From JBCBSP01 sp964550935 (GTDB lineage: Bacteria > Pseudomonadota > Alphaproteobacteria > Caulobacterales > Maricaulaceae), in assembly GCA_964550935.1 (NCBI GenBank), contig CAZKBB010000004.1, forward strand, positions 1 to 64,000: a stretch of DNA of 64,000 nt, written 5' to 3'. The notes under the pieces were generated by a model. The model was not told the DNA's origin. It searched no databases and was given only the letters and a program-made list of their open reading frames with translations. Below, piece by piece: positions 1-8,375 of the stretch (position 1 is its first letter; each line of letters begins with the position of its first letter). The position numbers were made by a program, and so were the translations under genes.

Positions 1-621
1 CTGATGATGGTCGCGGGCAAGGAGATCGAGGGCGCGGTCCAGCGCCTGGCCCAGATGGCGCGCGCGGCCGGCATCCACTTGGTCATGGCCACCCAGCGCC
101 CCTCGGTCGACGTCATCACCGGCACCATCAAGGCGAACTTCCCCACGCGGATCAGCTACTCGGTCACCTCCAAGATCGACAGCCGCACCATTCTCGGCGA
201 GCAGGGCGCAGAGCAGCTGCTCGGCCAGGGCGACCTTTTGTACATGGCCGGCGGCGGCCGCATCCGCCGATTGCACGGGCCCTTCGTGTCGGACCGCGAG
301 GTCGAGGCGGTGGCCGCCTTTCTGAAGGCGCAGGGCGCGCCGGACTATCTCGACGCGGTCACCGAGGATGACGGCGAGGGCGGCGAGGGGCCGGGCGGGT
401 TCGGCGAGGAGCCCGACGAAGGTGCGGACCTGTTCGACCAGGCCGTCGCGATCGTGGCGCGCGACCGCAAGGCCTCGACCAGCTACATCCAGCGCCGGCT
501 GCAGATCGGCTATAACCGCGCCGCCTCGCTGATCGAGCGCATGGAGGACGAGGGCATGATCGGCCCCGCCAACCACGCCGGCAAACGCGAGGTTTTTCTG
601 CCCGAACGCGAGGACGTGTAG
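1..621 (+). CDS. ftsK: DNA translocase FtsK, C-terminal part (5' truncated by window edge)
   Basis: The reading frame is open from base 1, so the N-terminal membrane domain, Walker A and most of the RecA-like motor lie outside the window. The visible part starts just after Walker B. It contains the stretch MATQRPSVDVITG typical of the FtsK/SpoIIIE motor and ends in a winged-helix gamma domain (about residues 140-205, with the conserved core SYIQRRLQIGYNRAA) that in this family reads polar KOPS sequences. The family pumps chromosomal DNA through the division septum and activates XerCD at dif. An acidic Gly/Glu/Asp linker (about residues 120-140) joins motor and gamma domain. The next gene is convergent. 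Confidence 0.95.
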   Translation: MMMVAGKEIEGAVQRLAQMARAAGIHLVMATQRPSVDVITGTIKANFPTRISYSVTSKIDSRTILGEQGAEQLLGQGDLLYMAGGGRIRRLHGPFVSDREVEAVAAFLKAQGAPDYLDAVTEDDGEGGEGPGGFGEEPDEGADLFDQAVAIVARDRKASTSYIQRRLQIGYNRAASLIERMEDEGMIGPANHAGKREVFLPEREDV

Positions 622-666
622 GGGGCGCGCAATCGCGCCGAGCTCCCGGGTCTTCGCTCACGCATC

Positions 667-740
667 GTCCGGGAATTCATATGGTTTTCAAACCTGAACT
701 CCCGGACGCGGCGAAGCCGCGATCCCGGACCTCAGGGCGG
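667..740 (+). repeat. Dispersed intergenic repeat, copy 1 (74 bp)
   Basis: A near-perfect inverted repeat (GTCCGGGAATTCA at 667-679, TGAACTCCCGGAC at 695-707, one mismatch) is followed by the small hairpin GCGGCgaaGCCGC and a tail rich in CCGGGACCT. The same layout recurs in the same orientation at 17021-17091, with only the spacer between the arms differing. This copy lies between the convergent ends of ftsK and the thioesterase gene, so it may also act in transcription termination (inference). Confidence 0.75.
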
Positions 741-754
741 AAAAGCGCCAACCT

Positions 755-864
755 TGTCATCCCGGCCGACACGAAGTGGAGCGCCGGGACCTGCCGCGGG
801 CGCTCACGGCGCCTCCCCAAGCGTTCCCGGCGGGTCCCGGGTCGCTGACGCGCCCGGGATGACA
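755..864. repeat. Large imperfect palindromic intergenic repeat
   Basis: The element is bounded by a perfect 11-bp inverted repeat, TGTCATCCCGG (755-765) and CCGGGATGACA (854-864). The interior is GC-rich with further self-complementary pieces such as CCGGGACC and GGGTCCCGG. It looks like the non-coding palindromic repeats common between genes in high-GC alphaproteobacteria. No open frame here looks real. With the neighbouring repeat it fills most of the non-coding stretch 622-920. Confidence 0.6.
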
Positions 865-920
865 GCGTGCGGACTTGCGACCCGGTCCCGGATCGCAGCC
901 TCGGCGCGATCACTCGCCAC

Positions 921-1721
921 CTACCCGAACACGGCGACCATCTGGCGGGCCTTCGCGACCATGCGCTCGTGGGTGTTCCAGATCGTCATGTCCTGGGTGG
1001 AGAAGCCGCCCGCGGCGTGATCGGTCACCGAGCGCAACAGCCACCAGCCGTGCTCGGTCTCAGGGGCGTCCTCCAGCATGTCGATCATCCAGGTCATGGA
1101 GGAGACCGGCGCGAACCCGCTCATCGCCGCGGTGACGGCCGGGGCGAGCGCGTCGCCGAGCGCGATCAGCGCAAGCGGGTGATCGCGCGCAGGCTCGGCG
1201 CGGTGGCGCACCCAGGCGCATTGTTCAGGCGGCGCCACGCCGGCCTCGCCCATGAAGGGGAAGGGACCGCGCGCATGCTTGATCTGGAAGTTCTTGGTGA
1301 ACGCCGGCGCGCCGTCGGGATAGGTCCCGCCTTGGGCATCCGCGCGCGGCGGCGGCGCGGCGCCCGGAAAGCGCGCATCGGCGTAGGCCACGGCGCTGTC
1401 GCGCAGATCGGCGAAGGTGAAGACGGCCTCGGTCGCATGGGTCTCCCCGCTCGTCAGCGAGGCGCGCACGCTTGAGGCGTTGCGGCCCTGGCGAAGGCGC
1501 GTCGCGGTCACACGCGCGCTCTCGGTGCTCGGCCCGACGAAGGAGATCATCGCCGAGCGCAGCGCGCGCGCTTCTCCGGTGAACGTGCGCGCGCCGTGAA
1601 GGCACAGCGCCGCGGTCAGCCCGCCATAGGCGGTGCGGCCCTGTTTCCAATTCTCCGGAATGTCCAGGACAAGCGCGTCGTCCTCGCGTCGGACCGCGTC
1701 GATGAGGTCTGCGAGATGCAT
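921..1721 (-). CDS. Acyl-CoA thioesterase domain (double hotdog) protein
   Basis: The 266-residue protein looks like a TesB-type double hotdog thioesterase, which hydrolyses acyl-CoA to free acid and CoA. The N-terminal half has the pattern NWKQGRTAYGGLTAAL followed by ISFVGPSTES and RLRQGRNASSVRA, which fits the helix-plus-strand core of the first hotdog. The C-terminal half ends with a typical second-hotdog pattern (about residues 205-266, including WWLLRS and STQDMTIW). It lies 12 bp downstream of selD on the same strand and may be cotranscribed with it. The substrate cannot be predicted. Confidence 0.8.
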   Translation of the reverse strand: MHLADLIDAVRREDDALVLDIPENWKQGRTAYGGLTAALCLHGARTFTGEARALRSAMISFVGPSTESARVTATRLRQGRNASSVRASLTSGETHATEAVFTFADLRDSAVAYADARFPGAAPPPRADAQGGTYPDGAPAFTKNFQIKHARGPFPFMGEAGVAPPEQCAWVRHRAEPARDHPLALIALGDALAPAVTAAMSGFAPVSSMTWMIDMLEDAPETEHGWWLLRSVTDHAAGGFSTQDMTIWNTHERMVAKARQMVAVFG

Positions 1722-1733
1722 AAGCGGGCTTGT

Positions 1734-2801
1734 TCAGTCCACGCTTATGCGGGCCGGACCGGCCTCGATCGCGCCCACCACGGCCGCCCCGTCATGGCCG
1801 TGACGGGCGAAGATCTCGAGCACGCGGGCCTCCTCTCCCGGCGCGCAGGCCACGAGCAGCCCGCCGCTGGTCTGCGGATCGGTCAGGAGATCCTGTTCGC
1901 CCTGGGTCCAGTCCGCCGGGGTGTCCACCAGCGCCTTTACCGCCGCCCAGTTGCGCCCCGAGGCGCCCGTGCGCACGCCCTCGGCCAGAAGCCGCTCCAC
2001 GCCCGGCAGCACCGGCGCGGCGGCGCGCGTCAGGCGCGCTGAGACGTTCGAGCCCCGGCAGACTTCGGAGAGATGGCCGAGAAGCCCGAAGCCGGTGACG
2101 TCCGTCATGGCGTGCACGCCGGCAAGCTCTGCAAGGTCGCCGCCCGGCGCGTTGGTGCGCGTCGTGGTCTCGACCATGGAAGCGTAGCCGTGCGCGTCCA
2201 GAAGGCCGCGTTTGAGCGCGGCGGAATAGACCCCGACGCCCAGCGGCTTGCCGAGGATCAGCCGGTCGCCCGGCTTCGCGCCGGCGTTGGTTTTCAATTT
2301 GGTCGGATGGACCAGCCCAAGCGCCACCAGGCCGTAGAACGGCTCGGCGGAATCGATCGAGTGACCGCCCGCCACCGGCGCGCCGGCGGCCTCGGCGACC
2401 TCGCGCCCGCCGTCGAGGATCGCCTTGATGACCGCGTCCTCCATCTGGTTGATCGGCATGCCGAGGATGGCGAGGCAGAAGATCGGCCGCGCGCCCATGG
2501 CGTAGACGTCGGAGAGCGCGTTGGTCGCCGCGATGCGCCCGAAGTCGCGCGGATCGTCCACCACGGGCGCGAAGAAGTCGGTCGTAGCCACGATCGCGGC
2601 GTCTTCGGAGACGCGATAGACCGCCGCGTCGTCGCGCGTGGAGGCGTCCACGATCAGGTCCGGAAAGGGGCTCGCGCCGGCGGTCTTCTCAAGGATGCGG
2701 TCGAGCACGCCGGGATCGAGCTTGCAGCCGCACCCGCCTCCGCGGGCCAGCTCTGTGAGTCGCGTCGGCGCGGAGGCGGGCGCGGTTGTGCTATCGCTCA
2801 T
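1734..2801 (-). CDS. selD: Selenide, water dikinase SelD
   Basis: SelD makes selenophosphate from selenide and ATP. The 355-residue length is normal for the family. The N-terminal motif GGGCGCK places Cys24, Cys26 and Lys27 where E. coli SelD has Cys17, Cys19 and Lys20, so this is the cysteine form, not a selenocysteine form. Later family features are visible: DDAAVYR, the ATTDFFAPVVDDPRDFGRIA stretch, AGGHSID, and TDPQTSGGLLVA near the C-terminus. It is divergent from selU across a 54-bp spacer (2802-2855) that must hold both promoters. The pairing suggests selenophosphate is used mainly for tRNA 2-selenouridine; no selA, selB or tRNA-Sec is in this window. Confidence 0.95.
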   Translation of the reverse strand: MSDSTTAPASAPTRLTELARGGGCGCKLDPGVLDRILEKTAGASPFPDLIVDASTRDDAAVYRVSEDAAIVATTDFFAPVVDDPRDFGRIAATNALSDVYAMGARPIFCLAILGMPINQMEDAVIKAILDGGREVAEAAGAPVAGGHSIDSAEPFYGLVALGLVHPTKLKTNAGAKPGDRLILGKPLGVGVYSAALKRGLLDAHGYASMVETTTRTNAPGGDLAELAGVHAMTDVTGFGLLGHLSEVCRGSNVSARLTRAAAPVLPGVERLLAEGVRTGASGRNWAAVKALVDTPADWTQGEQDLLTDPQTSGGLLVACAPGEEARVLEIFARHGHDGAAVVGAIEAGPARISVD

Positions 2802-2855
2802 CGGGGTCTCGTCGTGGCGGCGGGCGGGTGAAGCGGGAAAGAGTATAAGCCGGGC

Positions 2856-3938
2856 ATGCGCCGATACGAGATCATCGAGGATGTCTCAAGCGAAAGCCTG
2901 TCCGGCTTCGACGCGGTGATCGACGTGCGCTCCCCGTCCGAGTTCGCCGAGGACCGCGCGCCGGGCGCGATCAACCTGCCGGTGCTGAGCGACGATGAAC
3001 GCGCCGAGGTCGGCACGATCTACACCCAGGAAAGCCCGTTCAAGGCGCGGCGCCTGGGCGCGGCGCTGGTTTCCGCGAACACGGCGCGGCACCTGCAGGG
3101 CCCGCTTGCGGACAAGCCGAAGAGCTTTTCCGCGCTGGTCTATTGCTGGCGCGGCGGGATGCGCTCGAACGCCTTCGCCACGGTGCTCGCCGCCGTCGGG
3201 TGGCGCATCGCGGTGCTCGAGGGCGGGTATCAGCGCTGGCGGCGCACGGTCGTGGCCGGGCTGGACGCGACCGCGCCGCAGCTCGATCTCGTGCTGGTCG
3301 ACGGACGCACGGGGACCGCCAAGACCGCCGTCCTGCACGCCCTCGTCGAGCGCGGCGAGCAGGTGATCGACCTGGAAGGGCTTGCGAACCATCGCGGCTC
3401 GGCGTTCGGCGCGTTCCAGGACCGTGACCAGCCGAGCCAGAAGGCGTTCGAAAGTGCGCTCTGGTCGGCGATGCGCGACTTCGATCCCGCCCGGCCGGTC
3501 TTCGTCGAGGCTGAATCCAGCCTGGTCGGCCGGCGCCGCGTGCCCAATGCATTGTGGGCGGCGATGAAGGCCGCGCGGCGCATCGAGATCGCCGCGCCGC
3601 TGAGCGCCCGCGCGGCCTTCCTGACCCGCGCCTACGCCGACATCGCCGGCGATCCGGACACGCTGACCGCTGCGATCGAGAAACTGCGCGGCCGCCACGC
3701 GAACGCCGACATAGACGCCTGGATCGCACTGGCCCGCTCCGGCGAGGCTGAAGCCCTCGCCGCCGCGCTCATGCAGGCCCATTACGATCCCGCCTACGCC
3801 AGGGCGCGCGAGCGCCATGGCGGGCGCATCTCCGCGACCGTCGAGGCCGGGCGCCTCGACGCGGCCGGCGTGCGCCAAGCCGCCGAGGCGGTGCGCGACG
3901 CCGCGCGTCAGGAGGGCGGCTCCTCGTCCGGCGCGTAG
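2856..3938 (+). CDS. selU: tRNA 2-selenouridine synthase SelU (MnmH)
   Basis: SelU replaces sulfur by selenium in 2-thiouridine at the wobble position of Lys, Glu and Gln tRNAs, by way of a geranylated intermediate. The 360-residue protein has an N-terminal rhodanese domain (about 15-125) with the active-site loop YCWRGGMRS. Its Cys97 sits at the same number as the catalytic cysteine of E. coli SelU. A P-loop (GRTGTAKT, residues 150-157) opens the second domain. The last 31 bp overlap the end of the convergent lipocalin-like gene, so the two C-termini are encoded on opposite strands of the same DNA. Confidence 0.94.
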   Translation: MRRYEIIEDVSSESLSGFDAVIDVRSPSEFAEDRAPGAINLPVLSDDERAEVGTIYTQESPFKARRLGAALVSANTARHLQGPLADKPKSFSALVYCWRGGMRSNAFATVLAAVGWRIAVLEGGYQRWRRTVVAGLDATAPQLDLVLVDGRTGTAKTAVLHALVERGEQVIDLEGLANHRGSAFGAFQDRDQPSQKAFESALWSAMRDFDPARPVFVEAESSLVGRRRVPNALWAAMKAARRIEIAAPLSARAAFLTRAYADIAGDPDTLTAAIEKLRGRHANADIDAWIALARSGEAEALAAALMQAHYDPAYARARERHGGRISATVEAGRLDAAGVRQAAEAVRDAARQEGGSSSGA

Positions 3939-5023
3939 CCGGTCATCTCCAGATAGCCGCGCCCTTCATGGCTGCCCGTGATCGAGACCGGCCCCTCCCA
4001 GTAGGCGAAGGTGGTCGGCATCCAGCTTTGCGGGTTCAGCGCATCGATCTCCACGTCGAGCCCGCGCGCGGGCAGCTCCACGCGCCAGCGCACCGGGACG
4101 TCGCGATCGGCCACCTCGGCGGTCTGGAGCGGCGTCAGGGTCAGCGCGCCGTCATCGAACGCGGTCAGCTCTCCCTCCGGCGTGATCCAGCTCGCCGCGG
4201 TGTAGACGCCCCCGTCGGTCTGGCGCAGTTGAAAGCCCATGAGCTTTTCACCGCCGTCAAGATGCAGCGAGACCCAGTCCCACCCGGTCTGGCTCTCCGA
4301 CAGGGGCTGTGAGGAATACTCCCGGTCGAGCCAGGCCCTACCGGTGACCTCGACCGGTCCGGACGGCGGATCGAGCCGGCCCGCCACCTCGTAGAAGGGC
4401 TGTGAATAGTAATAGCTCGCCTGGCCCTCGCCGGATTTCACCGAGTAGCCGCCCCGGCCGTGGAAGACGAGCGGGCCTTGCGCCGACAGGGCGAGCTCAT
4501 AGGCGAAGTCCGGCCCGCGCGCCGTGACATTAAGCTCAGAGAGCGCGTCCGCGCCTGGCGAGAGCCGGTCCGGCGCGCTCTCCATCGCCCATTCGTCGAT
4601 GAAGGCGGCGAAGGGGTCGGTCTCGGTCCCGGCCGCGCCGACCCCGCCGCGCACGAGACGCTCGGCGTGGAGATGGCGCTCAGGCGTCGTCATCGCCGCA
4701 TGGCCCATCCAGAGCTGAGGCGCGGCGAAGCCCTCGCCCGCGCGCGGCTGCAGCGCGGAGCGGAACAGCGTCCACTGAGCGCCGTATTCGCGCCCGTCCT
4801 CGCCCTCCAGCACGGCGGTCAGATACCACCACTCGATGCGGTAGTCCGGGTGCGCGCCGTGGTCGGCTGGAAAGTCGAAGCCGCGATCGGGCTCCGGGAC
4901 GGCGAAGCCCTCCGCTTGCGTTCCGAGCCCGGCGAAGCCCTGGCCTGCGGCGGGCGCAGCCAGGCCGAGCGCCGGAAGACAGGCGAACAGACTGGCGAAA
5001 AAACTGGCGGGAAGACGCATCAT
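3908..5023 (-). CDS. Lipocalin-like (AttH/CrtC-type) secreted protein of an ABC operon
   Basis: The protein has about 371 residues and an N-terminal signal peptide ending near LGLAAPAAGQ. The body matches the AttH/carotenoid hydratase-like lipocalin fold: DHGAHPDYRIEWWYLTA near the start, then GRGGYSVKSG, SYYYSQPF and WDWVSLHLDGGEKLMGFQLR. In this family the protein commonly follows an ABC ATPase and an FtsX permease, as here (compare Agrobacterium attE-attH). A role in handling a lipid or hydrophobic molecule at the envelope is inferred. Starts at 5026 (GTG), 5023 and 5020 are all possible behind AGGAG; 5023 was chosen for ATG and spacing. It is probably translationally coupled to the permease. 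Confidence 0.85.
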   Translation of the reverse strand: MMRLPASFFASLFACLPALGLAAPAAGQGFAGLGTQAEGFAVPEPDRGFDFPADHGAHPDYRIEWWYLTAVLEGEDGREYGAQWTLFRSALQPRAGEGFAAPQLWMGHAAMTTPERHLHAERLVRGGVGAAGTETDPFAAFIDEWAMESAPDRLSPGADALSELNVTARGPDFAYELALSAQGPLVFHGRGGYSVKSGEGQASYYYSQPFYEVAGRLDPPSGPVEVTGRAWLDREYSSQPLSESQTGWDWVSLHLDGGEKLMGFQLRQTDGGVYTAASWITPEGELTAFDDGALTLTPLQTAEVADRDVPVRWRVELPARGLDVEIDALNPQSWMPTTFAYWEGPVSITGSHEGRGYLEMTGYAPDEEPPS

Positions 5024-5026
5024 CAC

Positions 5027-7456
5027 TCAGCGCTCCTGTGCGAAGACGGCGAGGAAGTCGCGCGGCGGGCGCACGGCGAGCCGGCGCGCGGGCAACGCCG
5101 CAGCGATCAGCGCGGCGACGAGCGCGAGCCCGGCCAGGCGCAACCAGTCCAGCGGAAAGACATGCATGGGCAGGCGCCAACCGAACGCCTCCACATTGAT
5201 CACCGACAGCAGCGCCCAGGCCAGCATCAACCCCGTGGGCAGGGCGACGAGCCAGGTCAGCACGGCCAGAAGCGCCGCGCGCAACAGCTCGAGGCGGGCA
5301 AGCCCCGCCCGCGTCATGCCGAGCGCCCAGACCGGCGCCAGCTGGGGCAGACGCATGGTCGCCAGCGTGACCAGGCTTGCGAACATGGCGAAGGCGGCCA
5401 CGGACAGGGTCAGAACGTTCAGCGCGCCGGTCACCGCGAAGGTGCGCTCGAAGATCGAGAGCGAGATCTCCTTCACCCGCGCCTGATCGATCACGCCGTT
5501 CTGAGGCGTATCGAACGTGGCGCGGATCTCCTGCGCCAGAGCCTCGGCGCGCTCCGGGTCCACGCGCAGCGCATAGCGAAGGCGAGAGACGTCCTCGCCG
5601 TAGCGCGCAGTGAGGACGTCGATGCCGATCATGGCTTCAGCGCGGGGGTTTCCGTAGTCGGAATAGACCCCGACAATGCGCAAGGGCGGCCCGGCCGGAA
5701 GCGCGAGCGGCTCGCCGACGCGAAGCTCCTGGCTGCGCCAGACCTGTTCGTTCACCAATACCCCCTCGCCGGTCGCAAGCGCGTCCCAGGCGCCGGCTTC
5801 GGCCGTGATCAGCGGCCAGTTGTCGCGATAGGTGGGATGATCGGCGACGCCGAAGATCGCGCCGGGCCGCCCGGCGATGTCGCGCTCCACGTTCCAGATC
5901 GGCAGAATCGCGTCGGTGCGCGGCGCCAGCCAGTCGCGCATCGCCTCCGACTGCGCCTCGTCGCGCGTGGTCACGTAGAGCTCGGCGACCAGGCGCTGAT
6001 CGAGCCAGCCCTCGAAGGTCAGGCGGAAGCTCGAGACCATCGTGCCCACGCCGATATTCGCCGCCAGGGCCAGCATCAGCGCCATCAGCGCCAGCGACAG
6101 CCCCGGCAGCTGCTGGCGCGTGTCGGCGAGGAACCATTCGCTGCGCGGTCCCTTGGCGATCCGGCGCGCCAGCGCGAGCGCGAGGCCCAGCGCCGGCGGC
6201 AGGGCGAGCGCGGCGCCCAGAAGAAGGGCGCCTAAAAGCGCAAAGCCCGCGATCACGCCCTCGAACACTTGAGGGATGAGCGCGGCCGCGGCGAACAGGG
6301 CGCCGGCTGCGCCGGCCTGCAGCGCAAAGCGCCGCGTCGACGCCACCGCCCAGGCGCGCGGCTGGGCGCTTTCCAGAAGCGGCAAGGTCGCCGCGCGGCG
6401 GATCGACTGCGCCGTAGCGCCCAGCGCCCCGAACATCGCGATGGCGAAGCCCGACAGCCACCACTGAGGCCGGATCGAAAGCTCGCCGGCGACGTCCGCG
6501 CCGTAAAGACCGCGCAAAGTGGCGGCCACGTCCGGCAGGAGCACGCTCGCCACGGCGTAGCCTAGAAGCACGCCGAGCGCGCCGGCCGCGAGCGCCAGGG
6601 TCAGCGCCTCAATCAAGAACGCAGTCACCACCCCGCGCACCGGCGTTCCAAGCGCCCTCAAGGTGCGAAGGCTCGCCCGGCGCTGCTCGAAGGCGAGCCC
6701 GACCGCCGCGTAGACGATGAACAGCCCGACCGCGAAAGACAAAAATCCGAACGCGGTCAGGTTCAAGTGGAAACTGCCGGTCAGGCGCGCCACCTCGCCT
6801 CCGGCCGAGCCCCTATCGCGCTCCAGACTTGGCGCGATCTCGGCGATGGGCCTTAGACCCTTGCGGGCGCGCTCGTCGACGAGAAGGGCGGTCACCTCGT
6901 CCTCAAAGCCGAGAAGCCGCGCGGCGACGGCGATGTCGGTCAGGAGCGTTCCGCGCGCCACCTCGGCGCTGGCACGCACCGGCGGCAGGCCGTCCGCGCC
7001 TTCGATCGCCTCCGCGGTTTCAGGCGCGGCGAGGATGACGCCGGGCGGCGTCAGAAAGTCGAGCCCCGCGCCGTCGCCGAACCCGTCCCCGCCGCCCCCC
7101 TCGCCCCCGAACGCGCTCCCTTGCGGCGCGGAGAGCGGCTCCACGCCGGTCACGGCGTAGACCGTTCCGCGCACGGTCAGCTCGCCCTCGCTGAGGGGCG
7201 AGGCCGCCCAGCCGGCCCGGCGCAAGTCCGCCCAGGCGGAGACGGGAATCACGCCGTCCGGCGCGGTCAGCACCGTCACCTCGCCGCCGCCGAGCGCGGC
7301 GGCGGCTTCGTCATAGCTCGCGCGCGCTTCAGCGTTGATCGCTTGGACCGCCGTCCACAGCGCGGTCGCCAGCGCCAGGCCCAGCACCAGCGCGGCGAGC
7401 TGGCCCGGCCGGCGGCGCCAGTGGGACAAAAGCGCGGCGAGGACGGTGCGCGTCAC
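5027..7456 (-). CDS. FtsX-family ABC transporter permease
   Basis: The 809-residue protein has an N-terminal membrane segment (LAALVLGLALATALW), a large periplasmic region, and two FtsX-like membrane blocks (about 260-480 and 680-800), the usual layout of MacB/LolE-type permeases that work by mechanotransmission rather than channel transport. The GTG start at 7456 was chosen because it overlaps the TGA stop of the upstream ATPase gene in a GTGA junction. The open frame extends further upstream, but that part is only antisense-like shadow of the ATPase gene. With the ATPase and the lipocalin-like protein it likely extracts or releases an envelope lipid or lipoprotein (inference). Confidence 0.88.
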   Translation of the reverse strand: MTRTVLAALLSHWRRRPGQLAALVLGLALATALWTAVQAINAEARASYDEAAAALGGGEVTVLTAPDGVIPVSAWADLRRAGWAASPLSEGELTVRGTVYAVTGVEPLSAPQGSAFGGEGGGGDGFGDGAGLDFLTPPGVILAAPETAEAIEGADGLPPVRASAEVARGTLLTDIAVAARLLGFEDEVTALLVDERARKGLRPIAEIAPSLERDRGSAGGEVARLTGSFHLNLTAFGFLSFAVGLFIVYAAVGLAFEQRRASLRTLRALGTPVRGVVTAFLIEALTLALAAGALGVLLGYAVASVLLPDVAATLRGLYGADVAGELSIRPQWWLSGFAIAMFGALGATAQSIRRAATLPLLESAQPRAWAVASTRRFALQAGAAGALFAAAALIPQVFEGVIAGFALLGALLLGAALALPPALGLALALARRIAKGPRSEWFLADTRQQLPGLSLALMALMLALAANIGVGTMVSSFRLTFEGWLDQRLVAELYVTTRDEAQSEAMRDWLAPRTDAILPIWNVERDIAGRPGAIFGVADHPTYRDNWPLITAEAGAWDALATGEGVLVNEQVWRSQELRVGEPLALPAGPPLRIVGVYSDYGNPRAEAMIGIDVLTARYGEDVSRLRYALRVDPERAEALAQEIRATFDTPQNGVIDQARVKEISLSIFERTFAVTGALNVLTLSVAAFAMFASLVTLATMRLPQLAPVWALGMTRAGLARLELLRAALLAVLTWLVALPTGLMLAWALLSVINVEAFGWRLPMHVFPLDWLRLAGLALVAALIAAALPARRLAVRPPRDFLAVFAQER

Positions 7457-8109
7457 GACAGCCGACCGCCGGTCAGATGCACGCGCCGGTCGAGACGCTC
7501 GGCGGCGCGCTCGGAATGCGTCGCCATGATCAGCGCCGCGCCGGTCTCCTCGCCGAGCTTGACCATCAGGTCGAGCACGTCCTCGCTCGTGGCCTCGTCG
7601 AGATTGCCGGTGGGCTCGTCGGCGAGCACCAGCGCGGGCTTGGCCGCCAGCGCGCGCCCGATCGCGACGCGCTGCTGCTGACCGCCGGAGAGCTGTTCGG
7701 GATAGCGCTTCAGATAATCCGACAGCCCTAGCCCGTCGGCCAGGCGCTCGATCCAATTGGCCTCGTAGCGCTCGCCCAGGCGCGCCTGCAGCGCCAGATT
7801 GTCCGCAACGCTGAGCGAGGGCACCAAGTTGAACTGCTGAAACACCAACCCGACGCGCTCCCGACGCAGGCGCGCGCGCTCGGCGTCGGACAGGTCGGAG
7901 ACGGCGGCATCGTCAAAGCGGATCTCGCCCGCGTCCGGTCGATCAAGAAGCCCGATCAGATGCAACAGCGTGCTCTTGCCCGACCCGCTCTCCCCGGTCA
8001 CCGCCACCCGCTCGCCCGGCTCCAGGGCGAGATCGACCCCGCAGAGCACGCGCTGGCGCGTCTCGCCGGACCCGAAGCTTTTCTCAAGAGATCGTACGGC
8101 GAGGCGCAT
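7453..8109 (-). CDS. ABC transporter ATP-binding protein (LolD/MacB type)
   Basis: The 218-residue cytoplasmic ATPase has Walker A (GESGSGKST), Q-loop (VFQQFNLVPSLS), signature LSGGQQQR, Walker B (LVLADEPTGNLD) and the switch histidine in ATHSE. This set is typical of the ATPases that drive FtsX-type permeases. The ATG at 8109 was preferred over the longest frame because MRLAVRSLEKSF begins the normal first strand and the upstream 30 residues are atypical. It is the first gene of the three-gene operon running to 3908. The upstream flank is the repeat-rich stretch beginning near 8206. Confidence 0.92.
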   Translation of the reverse strand: MRLAVRSLEKSFGSGETRQRVLCGVDLALEPGERVAVTGESGSGKSTLLHLIGLLDRPDAGEIRFDDAAVSDLSDAERARLRRERVGLVFQQFNLVPSLSVADNLALQARLGERYEANWIERLADGLGLSDYLKRYPEQLSGGQQQRVAIGRALAAKPALVLADEPTGNLDEATSEDVLDLMVKLGEETGAALIMATHSERAAERLDRRVHLTGGRLS

Positions 8110-8205
8110 GGTACGGGGACACCCGCGACGGCTGAAACCAACGCCGACACACCTAGCGCAAAAGCCGACGGTTTGCAGGCGGGCGGGCGACCAGCGCAAC
8201 GCGCC

Positions 8206-8375
8206 CGAACGCGCAGCGTTCGCAAGGAAGCGGACGAAGTCCGCGAGAGCGAGGACCGACCGAGCGGAGCGATGAAGGACCAGGAAAACCGAACGCGCAG
8301 CGTTCGCAAGGGCGACCGCCCGCCCGCAGCGTGAGCGAGGACCGACCGAGCGGACGCGAGGGAGGACAGGGAGAA
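8206..8375 (+). repeat. Tandem intergenic repeat, two units of about 84-86 bp
   Basis: Two 22-bp blocks each recur exactly. One contains GAACGC-GCA-GCGTTC (a small inverted repeat) at 8206-8227 and 8290-8311. The other, rich in GAGGACCGACCGAGC, is at 8247-8268 and 8333-8354. The 84- and 86-bp spacings show a duplicated unit with diverged filler. No coding frame is convincing. The array sits between the ABC operon and the AT-rich patch next to tRNA-Arg, where accessory DNA tends to accumulate. Confidence 0.75.

Noticed and set aside
1734..2801. Selenocysteine version of SelD
   Set aside because: The active-site position is encoded as Cys (GGGCGCK) and there is no in-frame TGA.
8206..8375. CRISPR-like array
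   Set aside because: There are only two units of 84-86 bp with two conserved blocks each, no regular short repeat-spacer pattern and no cas genes.
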